Part shown: positions 31,746 through 38,659 of the stretch, piece by piece
How positions within the stretch are numbered: the stretch's first letter is position 1
How the letters are laid out: every line of letters begins with the position of its first letter
Assembly (NCBI GenBank): GCA_018656065.1
Contig: JABHZY010000010.1
Span: forward strand, 68,638-107,296
DNA from: Candidatus Komeilibacteria bacterium
Lineage (GTDB): Bacteria; Patescibacteriota; Patescibacteriia; UBA1558; GWA2-36-10
Reading direction: 5' to 3'
DNA length: 38,659 nt
Notes under the pieces: model-generated
Told to the model about the DNA's origin: nothing
What the model saw: only the letters and a program-made list of their open reading frames with translations
The model's database searches: none
Translations under genes and position numbers: made by a program

Positions 31746-32315
31746 TTATTTATACTTAAGTATATTTTTAAAATAAGATAAATGCCATGATATGTGACAA
31801 ATTGTAATTGCAAACATAACTATACCTATTTCTACATGCCAAAAAAGCATATCAAATGGTAACGGTATATTCAGATTGAAATTAATATTAATTATTAATA
31901 AAATACCCAATCCTCCAGAAATAACAAAACTAATAAGTAATAATAAATTCCAAAATTTTCTATGGTTAATTACACTTATAATTCTTTTTTTAGATAAAAT
32001 ATGAGAAAGGATATACAGAACAAATAATGGCAATGCAATTGGTATAAGATGATAAATACCGCTTATTTGTTTTTTGTCTACTTTATTATCAAAATCCTGT
32101 TCAATTTCTATTGCTGTCACTACTTTTATATCATCCTTTCTATCAACTAAAGCTGGTTGTGAGTGATCACATATAGCATCATTATCTGTATCAATATAAC
32201 GAGCACAATTTCCAGGATAAGGATCATTTATTTCACCATGAACACAATCATCCCAAGCAAAACTAATTAGAGGAAATATTATAAATAACAATACTGTTAA
32301 AATTATATTTTTCAT
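31746..32315 (-). CDS. exported/membrane protein with Asp-rich DTDNDxICD motif and His-bearing helices
   Basis: This 189-aa protein has a signal peptide (~1-20). A short exterior part has CVHGEINDPYPGNCARYIDTDNDAICDHSQ (~24-53): four Cys and a calcium-loop-like Asp motif. Three TM helices follow at ~88-107, ~121-142 and ~153-175. The last two contain His residues (WHVEIG, ICHISWHLSYF), as in DUF4405/cytochrome b-like proteins, so heme binding is possible but unproven. It ends 14 nt before the shared terminator and is 25 nt downstream of the ABC ATPase gene. I cannot assign a function. Confidence 0.72.
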   Translation of the reverse strand: MKNIILTVLLFIIFPLISFAWDDCVHGEINDPYPGNCARYIDTDNDAICDHSQPALVDRKDDIKVVTAIEIEQDFDNKVDKKQISGIYHLIPIALPLFVLYILSHILSKKRIISVINHRKFWNLLLLISFVISGGLGILLIININFNLNIPLPFDMLFWHVEIGIVMFAITICHISWHLSYFKNILKYK

Positions 32316-32340
32316 AAAATATTTTAATTATTCTTATTTA

Positions 32341-33015
32341 TTAAGTACCCTCTGGTCTAATCACTCCATCTTTAAGCCAAATAACTCTATTTACATGTTT
32401 TTTATCATCAGGCTCATGAGTTACCATGATTATAGTTTGACCAATATCTTTATTAAGTTTCTTGAATAATTTTAAAATAGTTTCTGATGATTCACTATCT
32501 AAATTAGCAGTTGGCTCATCAGCAAATAAAATAGCTGGCTTATTAACCAAAGCCCTAGCAATAGCCACGCGCTGTTGCTCACCACCAGACATTTCTTTTG
32601 GTAAATGATGAATACGCTCACCCAAGCCAACTTTTTCTAACATTTCAGTAGCTGTTTTAATATACTCAGCCTTAGACACACCCGTGAGCATAAGTGGTAA
32701 ATAAACTGATTCCAAGGCACTCAGTTCTGGCAGTAAAGCATAGGCTTGAAAAACATAGCCTAATTTTTTTAAACGAAATTCAGTTTTTTGCTTCTCTGTA
32801 AAATCTATTACATTTGTTCCGTCAATAATAATCTCACCAGATGTAGGAGCATCTAAAAGACCAAGTTGATGAAGAAGAGTAGATTTACCTGAACCACTTC
32901 GTCCCATCAAAGCTACAAATTCACCCTCTTTAACTCCAAAGCTAACCTCCTTAAGAGCATGAGTTGGAACTCTACCTTCATATGTTTTTTTTAATTTTTT
33001 TACTTCAATAATCAT
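32341..33015 (-). CDS. ABC transporter ATP-binding protein (MacB/LolD type)
   Basis: The 224-aa protein has Walker A GRSGSGKST, a Q-loop (YVFQAYALLPELSALESV), the signature MSGGEQQRVAIARAL, Walker B ILFADEPTANLD and the switch VTHEPDD. Its closest type is the LolD/MacB group, which powers exporters or lipoprotein release rather than classical import. It starts 21 nt after the permease gene ends. A separate periplasmic adaptor gene was not seen. Confidence 0.93.
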   Translation of the reverse strand: MIIEVKKLKKTYEGRVPTHALKEVSFGVKEGEFVALMGRSGSGKSTLLHQLGLLDAPTSGEIIIDGTNVIDFTEKQKTEFRLKKLGYVFQAYALLPELSALESVYLPLMLTGVSKAEYIKTATEMLEKVGLGERIHHLPKEMSGGEQQRVAIARALVNKPAILFADEPTANLDSESSETILKLFKKLNKDIGQTIIMVTHEPDDKKHVNRVIWLKDGVIRPEGT

Positions 33016-33036
33016 TTATATTTCTATTATAAAAAC

Positions 33037-34257
33037 TTAACCCCAAATAGTATCTAAGATACTTTCTTTAGTACCTCTAAAAGCAGGTATAAAACCACCA
33101 ATCAAAGCAGCTATCACTAAGCTAATATTACTTATTCTAATTATATTGAAGGTTATTTTTAACGATACCCAGCCAACTGGAAAATCCAATGGATTGTTAA
33201 TAAAAAATGGCCTAATCAGAAATAAAATTATACTTACCCCAAAAATAATTCCAATAACGGCATAAAAAATTGCCTGCATTACAAAAGATAATATTATAGT
33301 ACTCTCTTTCATGCCAATAGCTTTAAGTATTCCAATCTGCTTTCTTTTATTCACAATGCTAACAAAAATAATTATAAATATTGTGACTCCGGCCACCACA
33401 GTACCAATAGCGCCAAGAATAATACTAATCATAGTAAAGCTTTTACTGGCGCTAGAAGTAAAACCAGTCAATTGCTTCCAAGTTTTTATATCCTCGTCTA
33501 CTAAGCCTGTTTGTCTTATTTGTTTTATATATTTTTCTTCCTGACCTAGCTCATCATCATTAATTTTTACTATTACTTCTGAAGCTAAATTATAAACACC
33601 AAGTACGGACTCCATTTCTTTGGTAGTTACAAAAGCCATTTGATCTGCCTGACTATTTTTGGTAGAAAAAATACCTTTAATAGTGTAAGTTCTTCTTATA
33701 CCATTACTAAATTTAATATCTATCTCATCACCCACATACACTCCTCCTAAACTAAGATAGTCCAAGTCTCCGCCGTGCCCACCAGCTATTTCTTTTCCAA
33801 TTACAATCTTATCTCTATCATTGGAATCTAAATATTCCCCCTCAATCATGGAATCACTAATTTGAGTTACTCTTATTTCATCTTCTACATCAACTGATTT
33901 TACAATCCATTTTCCCCGCTGAACATCATTGCCATCATTATTAGCATCGTAACTAATTAAAGTATTGTTTATATAATGAGCTGAACTAGCAACTATACCA
34001 GGTATGGTATCTATGGAATCCATAGCATATTTATTTTCTATATAAACCTCATCATCAGCTGGAGCTATCACAATATTACTATACAAATTCTTGATGGACT
34101 GCTCATTAATGGCTTCAACAATTCCACCAAAAACAGATGAAATAAAAATAAGATTAACATAGGCCAAAGTCATGATAAGTATAGTCATAATCAATGTGCC
34201 TTTGTTACCCCTAAGGATTGTTGTTCGAGCTAAGAAAAAAGAAGCTTTAATGTTCAT
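33037..34257 (-). CDS. ABC transporter permease (MacB/FtsX-like)
   Basis: The 406-aa protein has one N-terminal TM helix (~18-40). A ~220-residue exterior MacB-like domain (ANDDEVYIENKY to LTGFTSSASK) contains GKEIAGG and the GDEIDIKF...RTYTIKGIF beta segment. Three C-terminal TM helices follow (~280-306, ~325-348, ~375-392), with KRKQIGILKAIGMKESTI as the FtsX coupling motif. Together with the ATPase it would form a mechanotransmission-type exporter. It is the first gene of its operon, with a good promoter. Confidence 0.92.
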   Translation of the reverse strand: MNIKASFFLARTTILRGNKGTLIMTILIMTLAYVNLIFISSVFGGIVEAINEQSIKNLYSNIVIAPADDEVYIENKYAMDSIDTIPGIVASSAHYINNTLISYDANNDGNDVQRGKWIVKSVDVEDEIRVTQISDSMIEGEYLDSNDRDKIVIGKEIAGGHGGDLDYLSLGGVYVGDEIDIKFSNGIRRTYTIKGIFSTKNSQADQMAFVTTKEMESVLGVYNLASEVIVKINDDELGQEEKYIKQIRQTGLVDEDIKTWKQLTGFTSSASKSFTMISIILGAIGTVVAGVTIFIIIFVSIVNKRKQIGILKAIGMKESTIILSFVMQAIFYAVIGIIFGVSIILFLIRPFFINNPLDFPVGWVSLKITFNIIRISNISLVIAALIGGFIPAFRGTKESILDTIWG

Positions 34258-34287
34258 TATTATTTTCTATTTATTAAATATTATTTA

Positions 34288-34316
34288 ATTGTATAATATT
34301 ACACTAATAACATCAA
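34288..34316 (-). promoter_or_regulatory. promoter of the ABC-exporter operon
   Basis: On the minus strand TTGATG (34311-34316) and TACAAT (34288-34293) are 17 nt apart, with a leader of about 24 nt before the permease ATG. The remaining intergenic sequence up to 34485 is AT-rich, with an isolated TGCTATAAT at 34348-34356 (plus) but no gene I can support. Confidence 0.5.
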
Positions 34317-34485
34317 ATACTAATATTTTATATGCCTATAATTTTTTTGCTATAATGAAATACGCTAAAATAATATTATTGGTATTATAGGATTAGTAAG
34401 AATCAAAAAGAAAACTTCTGCAAAATAGATTTAAATAAAAAAGTATCAACCTATAACAATGTTTTTTTTGTTTAAACCCCCAGCC

Positions 34486-34514
34486 TTGCTTTATTATCAT
34501 AAAAATGGTATTTT
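34486..34514 (+). promoter_or_regulatory. promoter of the ABC-F gene
   Basis: TTGCTT (34486-34491) and TATTTT (34509-34514) have a 17-nt spacer and TGG directly before the -10 box (an extended -10). The start near 34521 leaves a leader of about 28 nt to the ATG at 34549. Confidence 0.45.
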
Positions 34515-34548
34515 AGTGCTTATTCAAATTTATTAATCAACTCCAAGA

Positions 34549-36000
34549 ATGTCCAACAATAATGTAGCCATAAGATTCAGCGATGTTTCTTTCAAATATG
34601 ATTCCAATAAACCCATTTTAGATGGGGCGTCTTTTTCTTTACGTAGAGGTTCCAAGTTTACTTTGATGGGACAAAACGGAGCTGGTAAAAGCACCATCCT
34701 CAATCTAATCACTGGCGCATTAAAAGCTGACGATGGTCTAATTTCTGTTGATAAAGGATTAACCGTTGCCTATGCCAAGCAAGTAATTCCTAAAAAAGAA
34801 ATGGAGCTAAGTCTTAGAGAATTTTTTGAACAATATTTTGATGAAAAAAACTATAGCATTGATAAAAAAATTGACGAAGTCTTAGATATTGTAAATCTCA
34901 AAGCAGATCATGATAAAAAAATAAAAACATTTTCTGGTGGACAGCAGGCTAGACTACTGATGGCCTCAGCAATTATTCAAGATCCCGATATTTTAATTTT
35001 AGATGAGCCAACTAATAATCTTGATCAAGAAGGCATTAATCATCTGACGTCTTTTCTGATGATGTATGAAAAGACAGTTCTGGTTATTTCTCATGATGCT
35101 GGTTTTTTGAATTGTTTTACCGATGGTGTCCTCTATCTTGATGTGTTTACCAAACAAGTTCATCAATACAATGGAGATTATTATACAGTGGTAGAAGAAA
35201 TTGCCGAGCAAATCAAAAAAGAAGAAAGAAAAAATGCTCAATATGAAAAAGAAATAAAAGCCAACAAAGAAAAATCTGAATTCTTTGCCCACAAAGGTGG
35301 TAAGATGAGACTGGTGGCTAGAAAGATGAGAGAGAAAGCTGCTGAGATGGAAGAATCAAAAGTTAATGTACGTCGTGAAGATAAGGCTATTCGAAATTTT
35401 GAAATTCCTGCTCAAAAAGAATTAATTAGAGAAATTATAAATATTTCTTCTGTAGGTATAATAAAAAATAATAAACAGATTGAAAAAAAAGTAGATATAT
35501 CACTAAGAAAAAAACAACATCTACTTCTTAGTGGTCCCAATGGAATTGGTAAGACCACACTATTGGAAGCTCTCGCCAGTGGTAAAGCGAGTGGTACAAA
35601 AATAGATGAAGATGTAAAAATAGGATACTATAGACAAGATTTTTCTACTCTTGATTTTGAATCTACTGTCTTCGATTCACTGATGGAAGCCATGAAAGAA
35701 CAAAGAGAAGAGAAACTTCGTTCTGTGGCAGCTGGATTTCTATTAAGCAAAGAAGTTATCTATTCAAAAATTGGAGATCTTTCAGAAGGACAAAAAGGCC
35801 TAGTAGCTTTTGCGCGCCTAATGCTAGAAGAGCCGGGACTACTTATTTTAGATGAGCCAACTAACCATATTAATTTCCGTCATCTACCAATTATAGCCAA
35901 AGCACTAGATAAATATGAAGGAGCTATGATACTAGTCAGTCATGTACCAGAATTTGTAGAACAAATACGCATTGACGAAGTATTAGACTTAGGAAAATAA
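34549..36000 (+). CDS. ABC-F family ATPase
   Basis: This 483-aa soluble protein has two ABC domains. ABC1 (~1-205) has GQNGAGKST, FSGGQQAR and ILILDEPTNNLD. A charged helical linker follows (~220-290, AQYEKEIKANKEKSEFF). ABC2 (~300-483) has GPNGIGKTTLLE, DLSEGQKGL and LLILDEPTNHIN. ABC-F proteins act on the ribosome, resolving stalled translation or protecting against antibiotics. ABC2 is slightly unusual (LSEGQ in place of LSGGQ, and NHIN in place of NHLD). There are no TM segments. It precedes a HAD hydrolase gene by 47 nt. Confidence 0.9.
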   Translation: MSNNNVAIRFSDVSFKYDSNKPILDGASFSLRRGSKFTLMGQNGAGKSTILNLITGALKADDGLISVDKGLTVAYAKQVIPKKEMELSLREFFEQYFDEKNYSIDKKIDEVLDIVNLKADHDKKIKTFSGGQQARLLMASAIIQDPDILILDEPTNNLDQEGINHLTSFLMMYEKTVLVISHDAGFLNCFTDGVLYLDVFTKQVHQYNGDYYTVVEEIAEQIKKEERKNAQYEKEIKANKEKSEFFAHKGGKMRLVARKMREKAAEMEESKVNVRREDKAIRNFEIPAQKELIREIINISSVGIIKNNKQIEKKVDISLRKKQHLLLSGPNGIGKTTLLEALASGKASGTKIDEDVKIGYYRQDFSTLDFESTVFDSLMEAMKEQREEKLRSVAAGFLLSKEVIYSKIGDLSEGQKGLVAFARLMLEEPGLLILDEPTNHINFRHLPIIAKALDKYEGAMILVSHVPEFVEQIRIDEVLDLGK

Positions 36001-36047
36001 AACTAGTTATCAAAAAATATTAAATCCTTAAAAGTTTAATAAACAAT

Positions 36048-36683
36048 ATGAAAAAAAATCCTAAGGTATTATTCATAGATTGGCATAATACACTTTCATA
36101 TTCTTTTTTTTGGTCACAATTATCTGACAAAAATCACCCTCATAATAATTATTATAAAATCATTAATCATTGGTTATTTGAAAAAAATAACCATTTAATT
36201 GAAAAGTGGATGCGAGGCTCATTGAACTCAGAACAAATTTGTAACAAACTTGCCGTAGAAAATAATTTAGATAAAAAAATAATCCTCAATACTTTGAAAG
36301 AAAGTTCTGAAAAAATGGAATTATGCTCAAATAATATTCTTGATATTATAAAAGATATACGCAAAAAAAATATAAAAGTAGTAATAGCTACTGATAATAT
36401 GGATACTTTCCGAAAATTTACTATACGCGGCTTAAGACTAGATAGATTTTTTGATGACTTTCTAATATCAAGCGAGTTAAAGGTCTTAAAATATGACATA
36501 ACAAATGATAAAATACCCTTTTTTGACCCTTTCCTCAAAAAAAATAGCCTAAGTTATGATGATGTAATACTTCTAGATGACAGTGAAGAAAAATCTGGTA
36601 TTTATAATAAACTAGGATTTAAAATCTCCCTAGTGACAGACACCCCTAGCTTACTTAATTACTTACGTGAATATTTAGATTAG
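36048..36683 (+). CDS. HAD-superfamily hydrolase
   Basis: The 211-aa protein opens with FIDWHNTLS (~9-17), where HAD enzymes have DxDxT/S. The nucleophile Asp is present, but the second acidic residue is His. Motif II is likely IKVVIATDN (~108-116), the motif III Lys is near SSELKVLKYD, and motif IV is VILLDDSEEKSG (~180). A helical cap lies at ~20-95. It is probably a phosphatase or phosphotransferase of unknown substrate. It sits between the ABC-F and helicase genes; a weak hairpin follows. Confidence 0.8.
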   Translation: MKKNPKVLFIDWHNTLSYSFFWSQLSDKNHPHNNYYKIINHWLFEKNNHLIEKWMRGSLNSEQICNKLAVENNLDKKIILNTLKESSEKMELCSNNILDIIKDIRKKNIKVVIATDNMDTFRKFTIRGLRLDRFFDDFLISSELKVLKYDITNDKIPFFDPFLKKNSLSYDDVILLDDSEEKSGIYNKLGFKISLVTDTPSLLNYLREYLD

Positions 36684-36703
36684 ATTTAGAACGTACAGAT
36701 AAA

Positions 36704-36732
36704 TTGACTAATAAGTCTATTTCATTTATTAT
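36704..36732 (+). promoter_or_regulatory. promoter of the Pif1-like helicase gene
   Basis: TTGACT (36704-36709) and TATTAT (36727-36732) have a 17-nt spacer, giving a ~42-nt leader. That leader contains an AGGCA/TGCCT hairpin (about 36745-36760) followed by a T-rich tract, which could end the HAD transcript or attenuate this one. Confidence 0.5.
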
Positions 36733-36780
36733 TAAATTAATTGCAGGCATTAATGTGCCTTATTTTTATTAAAAAATGAA

Positions 36781-38511
36781 ATGAAACAAACAACTGCTCT
36801 AGAAATTTTAAAAGCTGGACACAATGTCTTTTTGACAGGCTCAGCTGGTACGGGAAAAACCTATCTTTTAAATCAATATATTGATTATCTAAAGGAAAGA
36901 AATATGGCCTTAGCTATTACCGCTCCCACAGGTATAGCCGCTTCCCATATTAATGGAATGACCATTCATTCTTTTTTTGGCATTGGTATTAGAGAAAGTG
37001 TAGATGATTGGTTTCTGGATAGCTTAGTACAAAAAGAATTCCTTCACAAACGCATAAATAAATTAAAAGTTTTGATAATTGATGAAATATCAATGGTATC
37101 TCCTGATCTATTTCATTCTATAGACAAAATTTTGCGAGCCTTCAAATACTCAGATAAACCCTTTGGTGGTCTGCAACTTGTTTTGTCTGGTGATTTTTTT
37201 CAATTACCGCCAATCAGCAGCCATGGCAATAGCTCAAGATTTGCCTGGCAAGCCGAAGCTTGGAAAAATGCCGAATTAAAATCTTGTTATCTCACAGAAA
37301 AATTTAGACAAAGCGATCAATCTTTGATAAATATTCTTGATGAAATTCGTTCAGGTGATGTTTCTGAAGAATCCATGAAAGTCTTTCGTTCCTGCTATAA
37401 AAAAGAACTAAAATCTGATTTTAAGGTTACTAGACTTTATACACACAATAAAGATGTAGATAGAATAAATGAAGAAGAATTAGAGTTATTAAAAGACAAA
37501 CCAAAACTATTTCAATCTAGAGATAAAGGCTCTAAAAAGAATCTTGCTAAGATTTTTAAATCCTCTTTGGTAAAGGAAGAGTTAGAATTAAAGAAAAAAG
37601 CTCTGGTAATTTTTATTAAAAATAACTATGAAGCTGGTTATATAAACGGCACTCTAGGGGAAATAATAAGTTTTGATAAAAATAGCGGTGCACCAATTAT
37701 AAAAATCTTTTCTGGACGCAAAATTACTGTAGAACCAGCCGAGTGGAAATTAGAAAATAATAAAGGAGAAATAAAGGCAACAGTCAGTCAACTTCCATTA
37801 CGTCTGGCTTGGGCTTTGACTATTCACAAGTCACAGGGCATGACTCTGGATGCGGCTGAGATTGATCTATCAAAAACTTTTGAGACTGGGCAAGGTTATG
37901 TGGCACTATCAAGAATCAGATCAACCGAAGGCCTAAGACTGATGGGACTAAATGATGTGGCCCTTAAGGTTGATCAACTTATTTTAAATATTGATAAAAA
38001 AATAAAAGAATCTTCTGATATTCATAAAAATAAATTTGAAGCTCTAAGCACAGCAGAAAAAGATTTATTAGCTAGAGAATTTATTATAAAAAATAATGGC
38101 ACGATTAATGAAGATGACATCTCAAGTAATAAAAAAGACCTTAAAACAAAATCAAAAACAATAAATATTTCTGTAAAAACTAATACTCTCAAACTAACTA
38201 AAGATTTATTGGCTAAGAAAAAAAATGTAGCTGAAATTGCCAAGCTTAGAAAAATATCTGACAAAACAATCATAAGCCATATCAAAAAAATATCTAAACT
38301 ATACCCTGATTTTGACCTCAATCATCTAAAACCCGATACAAAAACTTTGGGCAAAATTTTCAGAGCTATCAAAAAGATTGAACTTGAAAAGAAATCAACT
38401 AATCTACTCAAAGATGGTTCTATAAAACTAAAAGTAATTTTTGATTATCTGAAAGAAGAAATCCCCTATGATGATATAGCTTTAGCTTTGATTTTCTATT
38501 ATAATCAATAA
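36781..38511 (+). CDS. Pif1/RecD-like SF1 DNA helicase with C-terminal HTH
   Basis: This 576-aa protein has the SF1B helicase motifs in order. Motif I is FLTGSAGTGKT (~17-27), Ia is APTGIAASHINGMTIHSFFG and II is VLIIDEISMV. Motif III is LVLSGDFFQLPPI, IV is LTEKFRQSD, V is LTIHKSQGMTLD and VI is GYVALSRIRS. The C-terminal ~130 residues have LAKKKNVAEIAKLRKISDKTI, a helix-turn-helix like the HTH_40 domain at the end of some RecQ and Pif1 proteins. It probably unwinds structured DNA 5'-3'. It has its own promoter. Confidence 0.92.
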   Translation: MKQTTALEILKAGHNVFLTGSAGTGKTYLLNQYIDYLKERNMALAITAPTGIAASHINGMTIHSFFGIGIRESVDDWFLDSLVQKEFLHKRINKLKVLIIDEISMVSPDLFHSIDKILRAFKYSDKPFGGLQLVLSGDFFQLPPISSHGNSSRFAWQAEAWKNAELKSCYLTEKFRQSDQSLINILDEIRSGDVSEESMKVFRSCYKKELKSDFKVTRLYTHNKDVDRINEEELELLKDKPKLFQSRDKGSKKNLAKIFKSSLVKEELELKKKALVIFIKNNYEAGYINGTLGEIISFDKNSGAPIIKIFSGRKITVEPAEWKLENNKGEIKATVSQLPLRLAWALTIHKSQGMTLDAAEIDLSKTFETGQGYVALSRIRSTEGLRLMGLNDVALKVDQLILNIDKKIKESSDIHKNKFEALSTAEKDLLAREFIIKNNGTINEDDISSNKKDLKTKSKTINISVKTNTLKLTKDLLAKKKNVAEIAKLRKISDKTIISHIKKISKLYPDFDLNHLKPDTKTLGKIFRAIKKIELEKKSTNLLKDGSIKLKVIFDYLKEEIPYDDIALALIFYYNQ

Positions 38512-38567
38512 AACTTTAATAAGCCCTATACTATTGCTTTTTATCTATAAAACAGCTAGAATTCAGC

Positions 38568-38573
38568 TATAAT
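38568..38573 (+). promoter_or_regulatory. -10 box before the RGG protein gene
   Basis: A perfect TATAAT lies 15 nt before the ATG at 38589. No convincing -35 box was found at the right distance. The leader would be about 8 nt. Confidence 0.4.
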
Positions 38574-38588
38574 AACTAATATAAACTT

Positions 38589-38659
38589 ATGGGAAACTTT
38601 GATAGAGGCAGAGGTAACCGCGGTGGCGACCGACGAGGTGGCGGTGGTTTTAATAGAGG
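38589..38659 (+). CDS. RGG-rich protein, N-terminus only
   Basis: From this ATG the frame encodes a Gly/Arg-rich start, MGNFDRGRGNRGGDRRGGGG, and runs off the right edge after 23 complete codons. Such RGG leaders are typical, in Candidate Phyla Radiation genomes, of small zinc-binding CxxCxxCC-type proteins and of some RNA-binding proteins. The domain that would decide is outside the window. The TATAAT upstream supports a real gene start. Confidence 0.6.
   Translation, partial: MGNFDRGRGNRGGDRRGGGGFNR

Noticed and set aside
34355-34390. 11-codon frame after the TGCTATAAT at 34348
   Set aside because: It is too short and has no other support; the -10-like motif alone does not make a gene.
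1-38659. CRISPR array
   Set aside because: No regularly spaced direct repeats with unique spacers were seen; the only repeats are palindromes near tRNAs and terminators.
1-38659. Transposons, prophage or integrase genes
   Set aside because: No transposase, integrase or phage structural protein was recognised; the content is housekeeping throughout.

Overview
The window is AT-rich, gene-dense and almost entirely housekeeping in content. Several traits point to a host-dependent, reduced-genome bacterium of the Candidate Phyla Radiation (Patescibacteria, Parcubacteria-like). These are many small single-TM proteins of unknown function, a membrane-anchored Clp-like ATPase, type IV pilin-like proteins with Cys-rich tails, very short or absent 5' leaders, and trimmed versions of standard enzymes. 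That placement is inferred from gene style; no rRNA lies in the window to confirm it.

Layout. 1-3330 (minus): glyQS, an M16 peptidase and an AI-2E family permease cut by the left edge. 3331-6957 (minus): a three-gene membrane operon (126-aa membrane protein, Clp-like ATPase, 166-aa membrane protein) with its own promoter and a strong terminator. 6961-15181 (minus): ileS, recO, a 618-aa surface protein, tgt and two paralogous pilin-like genes in one tight run. 15187-16247 (minus): a 41-aa basic protein, a minimal MerR-type regulator and a 171-aa single-TM protein. 16318-24268 (plus): dprA-yhhQ-folC, topA, an MFS-like transporter and rel, each unit with a recognisable promoter. 24270-27432 (minus): an M23 lipoprotein, a small membrane protein, parA and parB. 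27447-30416: a DUF4015-type glycosidase (plus), then xth and mscS (minus). 30486-30853 (minus): a GC-richer unit for a 67-aa zinc-ribbon protein. 30864-31732 (plus): five tRNAs (Leu, Ala, initiator Met, a CAT tRNA, Asn) interleaved with palindromes. 31746-34316 (minus): an ABC exporter with a small membrane protein. 34486-38659 (plus): an ABC-F ATPase, a HAD hydrolase, a Pif1-like helicase with a helix-turn-helix tail, and the start of an RGG-rich protein.

How the genes work together. Translation and tRNA functions dominate (GlyRS, IleS, Tgt, five tRNAs). Tgt and the YhhQ-type transporter suggest that a queuosine precursor is imported and then inserted into GUN-anticodon tRNAs, one of which (Asn) is encoded here. 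Envelope functions (pilins, M23 hydrolase, glycosidase, MscS, ABC exporter, Clp-like membrane complex) suit a cell that attaches to others. DNA functions are dprA, recO, topA, xth, the helicase and parAB.

Most notable: a Clp-family ATPase whose first AAA+ module and both pore loops are degenerate; a Tgt that has lost its whole zinc site; extended -10 promoters placed so that transcripts would start at the ATG; hairpins that pair with the 3' CCA of three tRNAs; an initiator tRNA with C33, C1:U72 and A29:U41; and a small zinc-ribbon gene with a perfect consensus promoter and a strong ribosome binding site.
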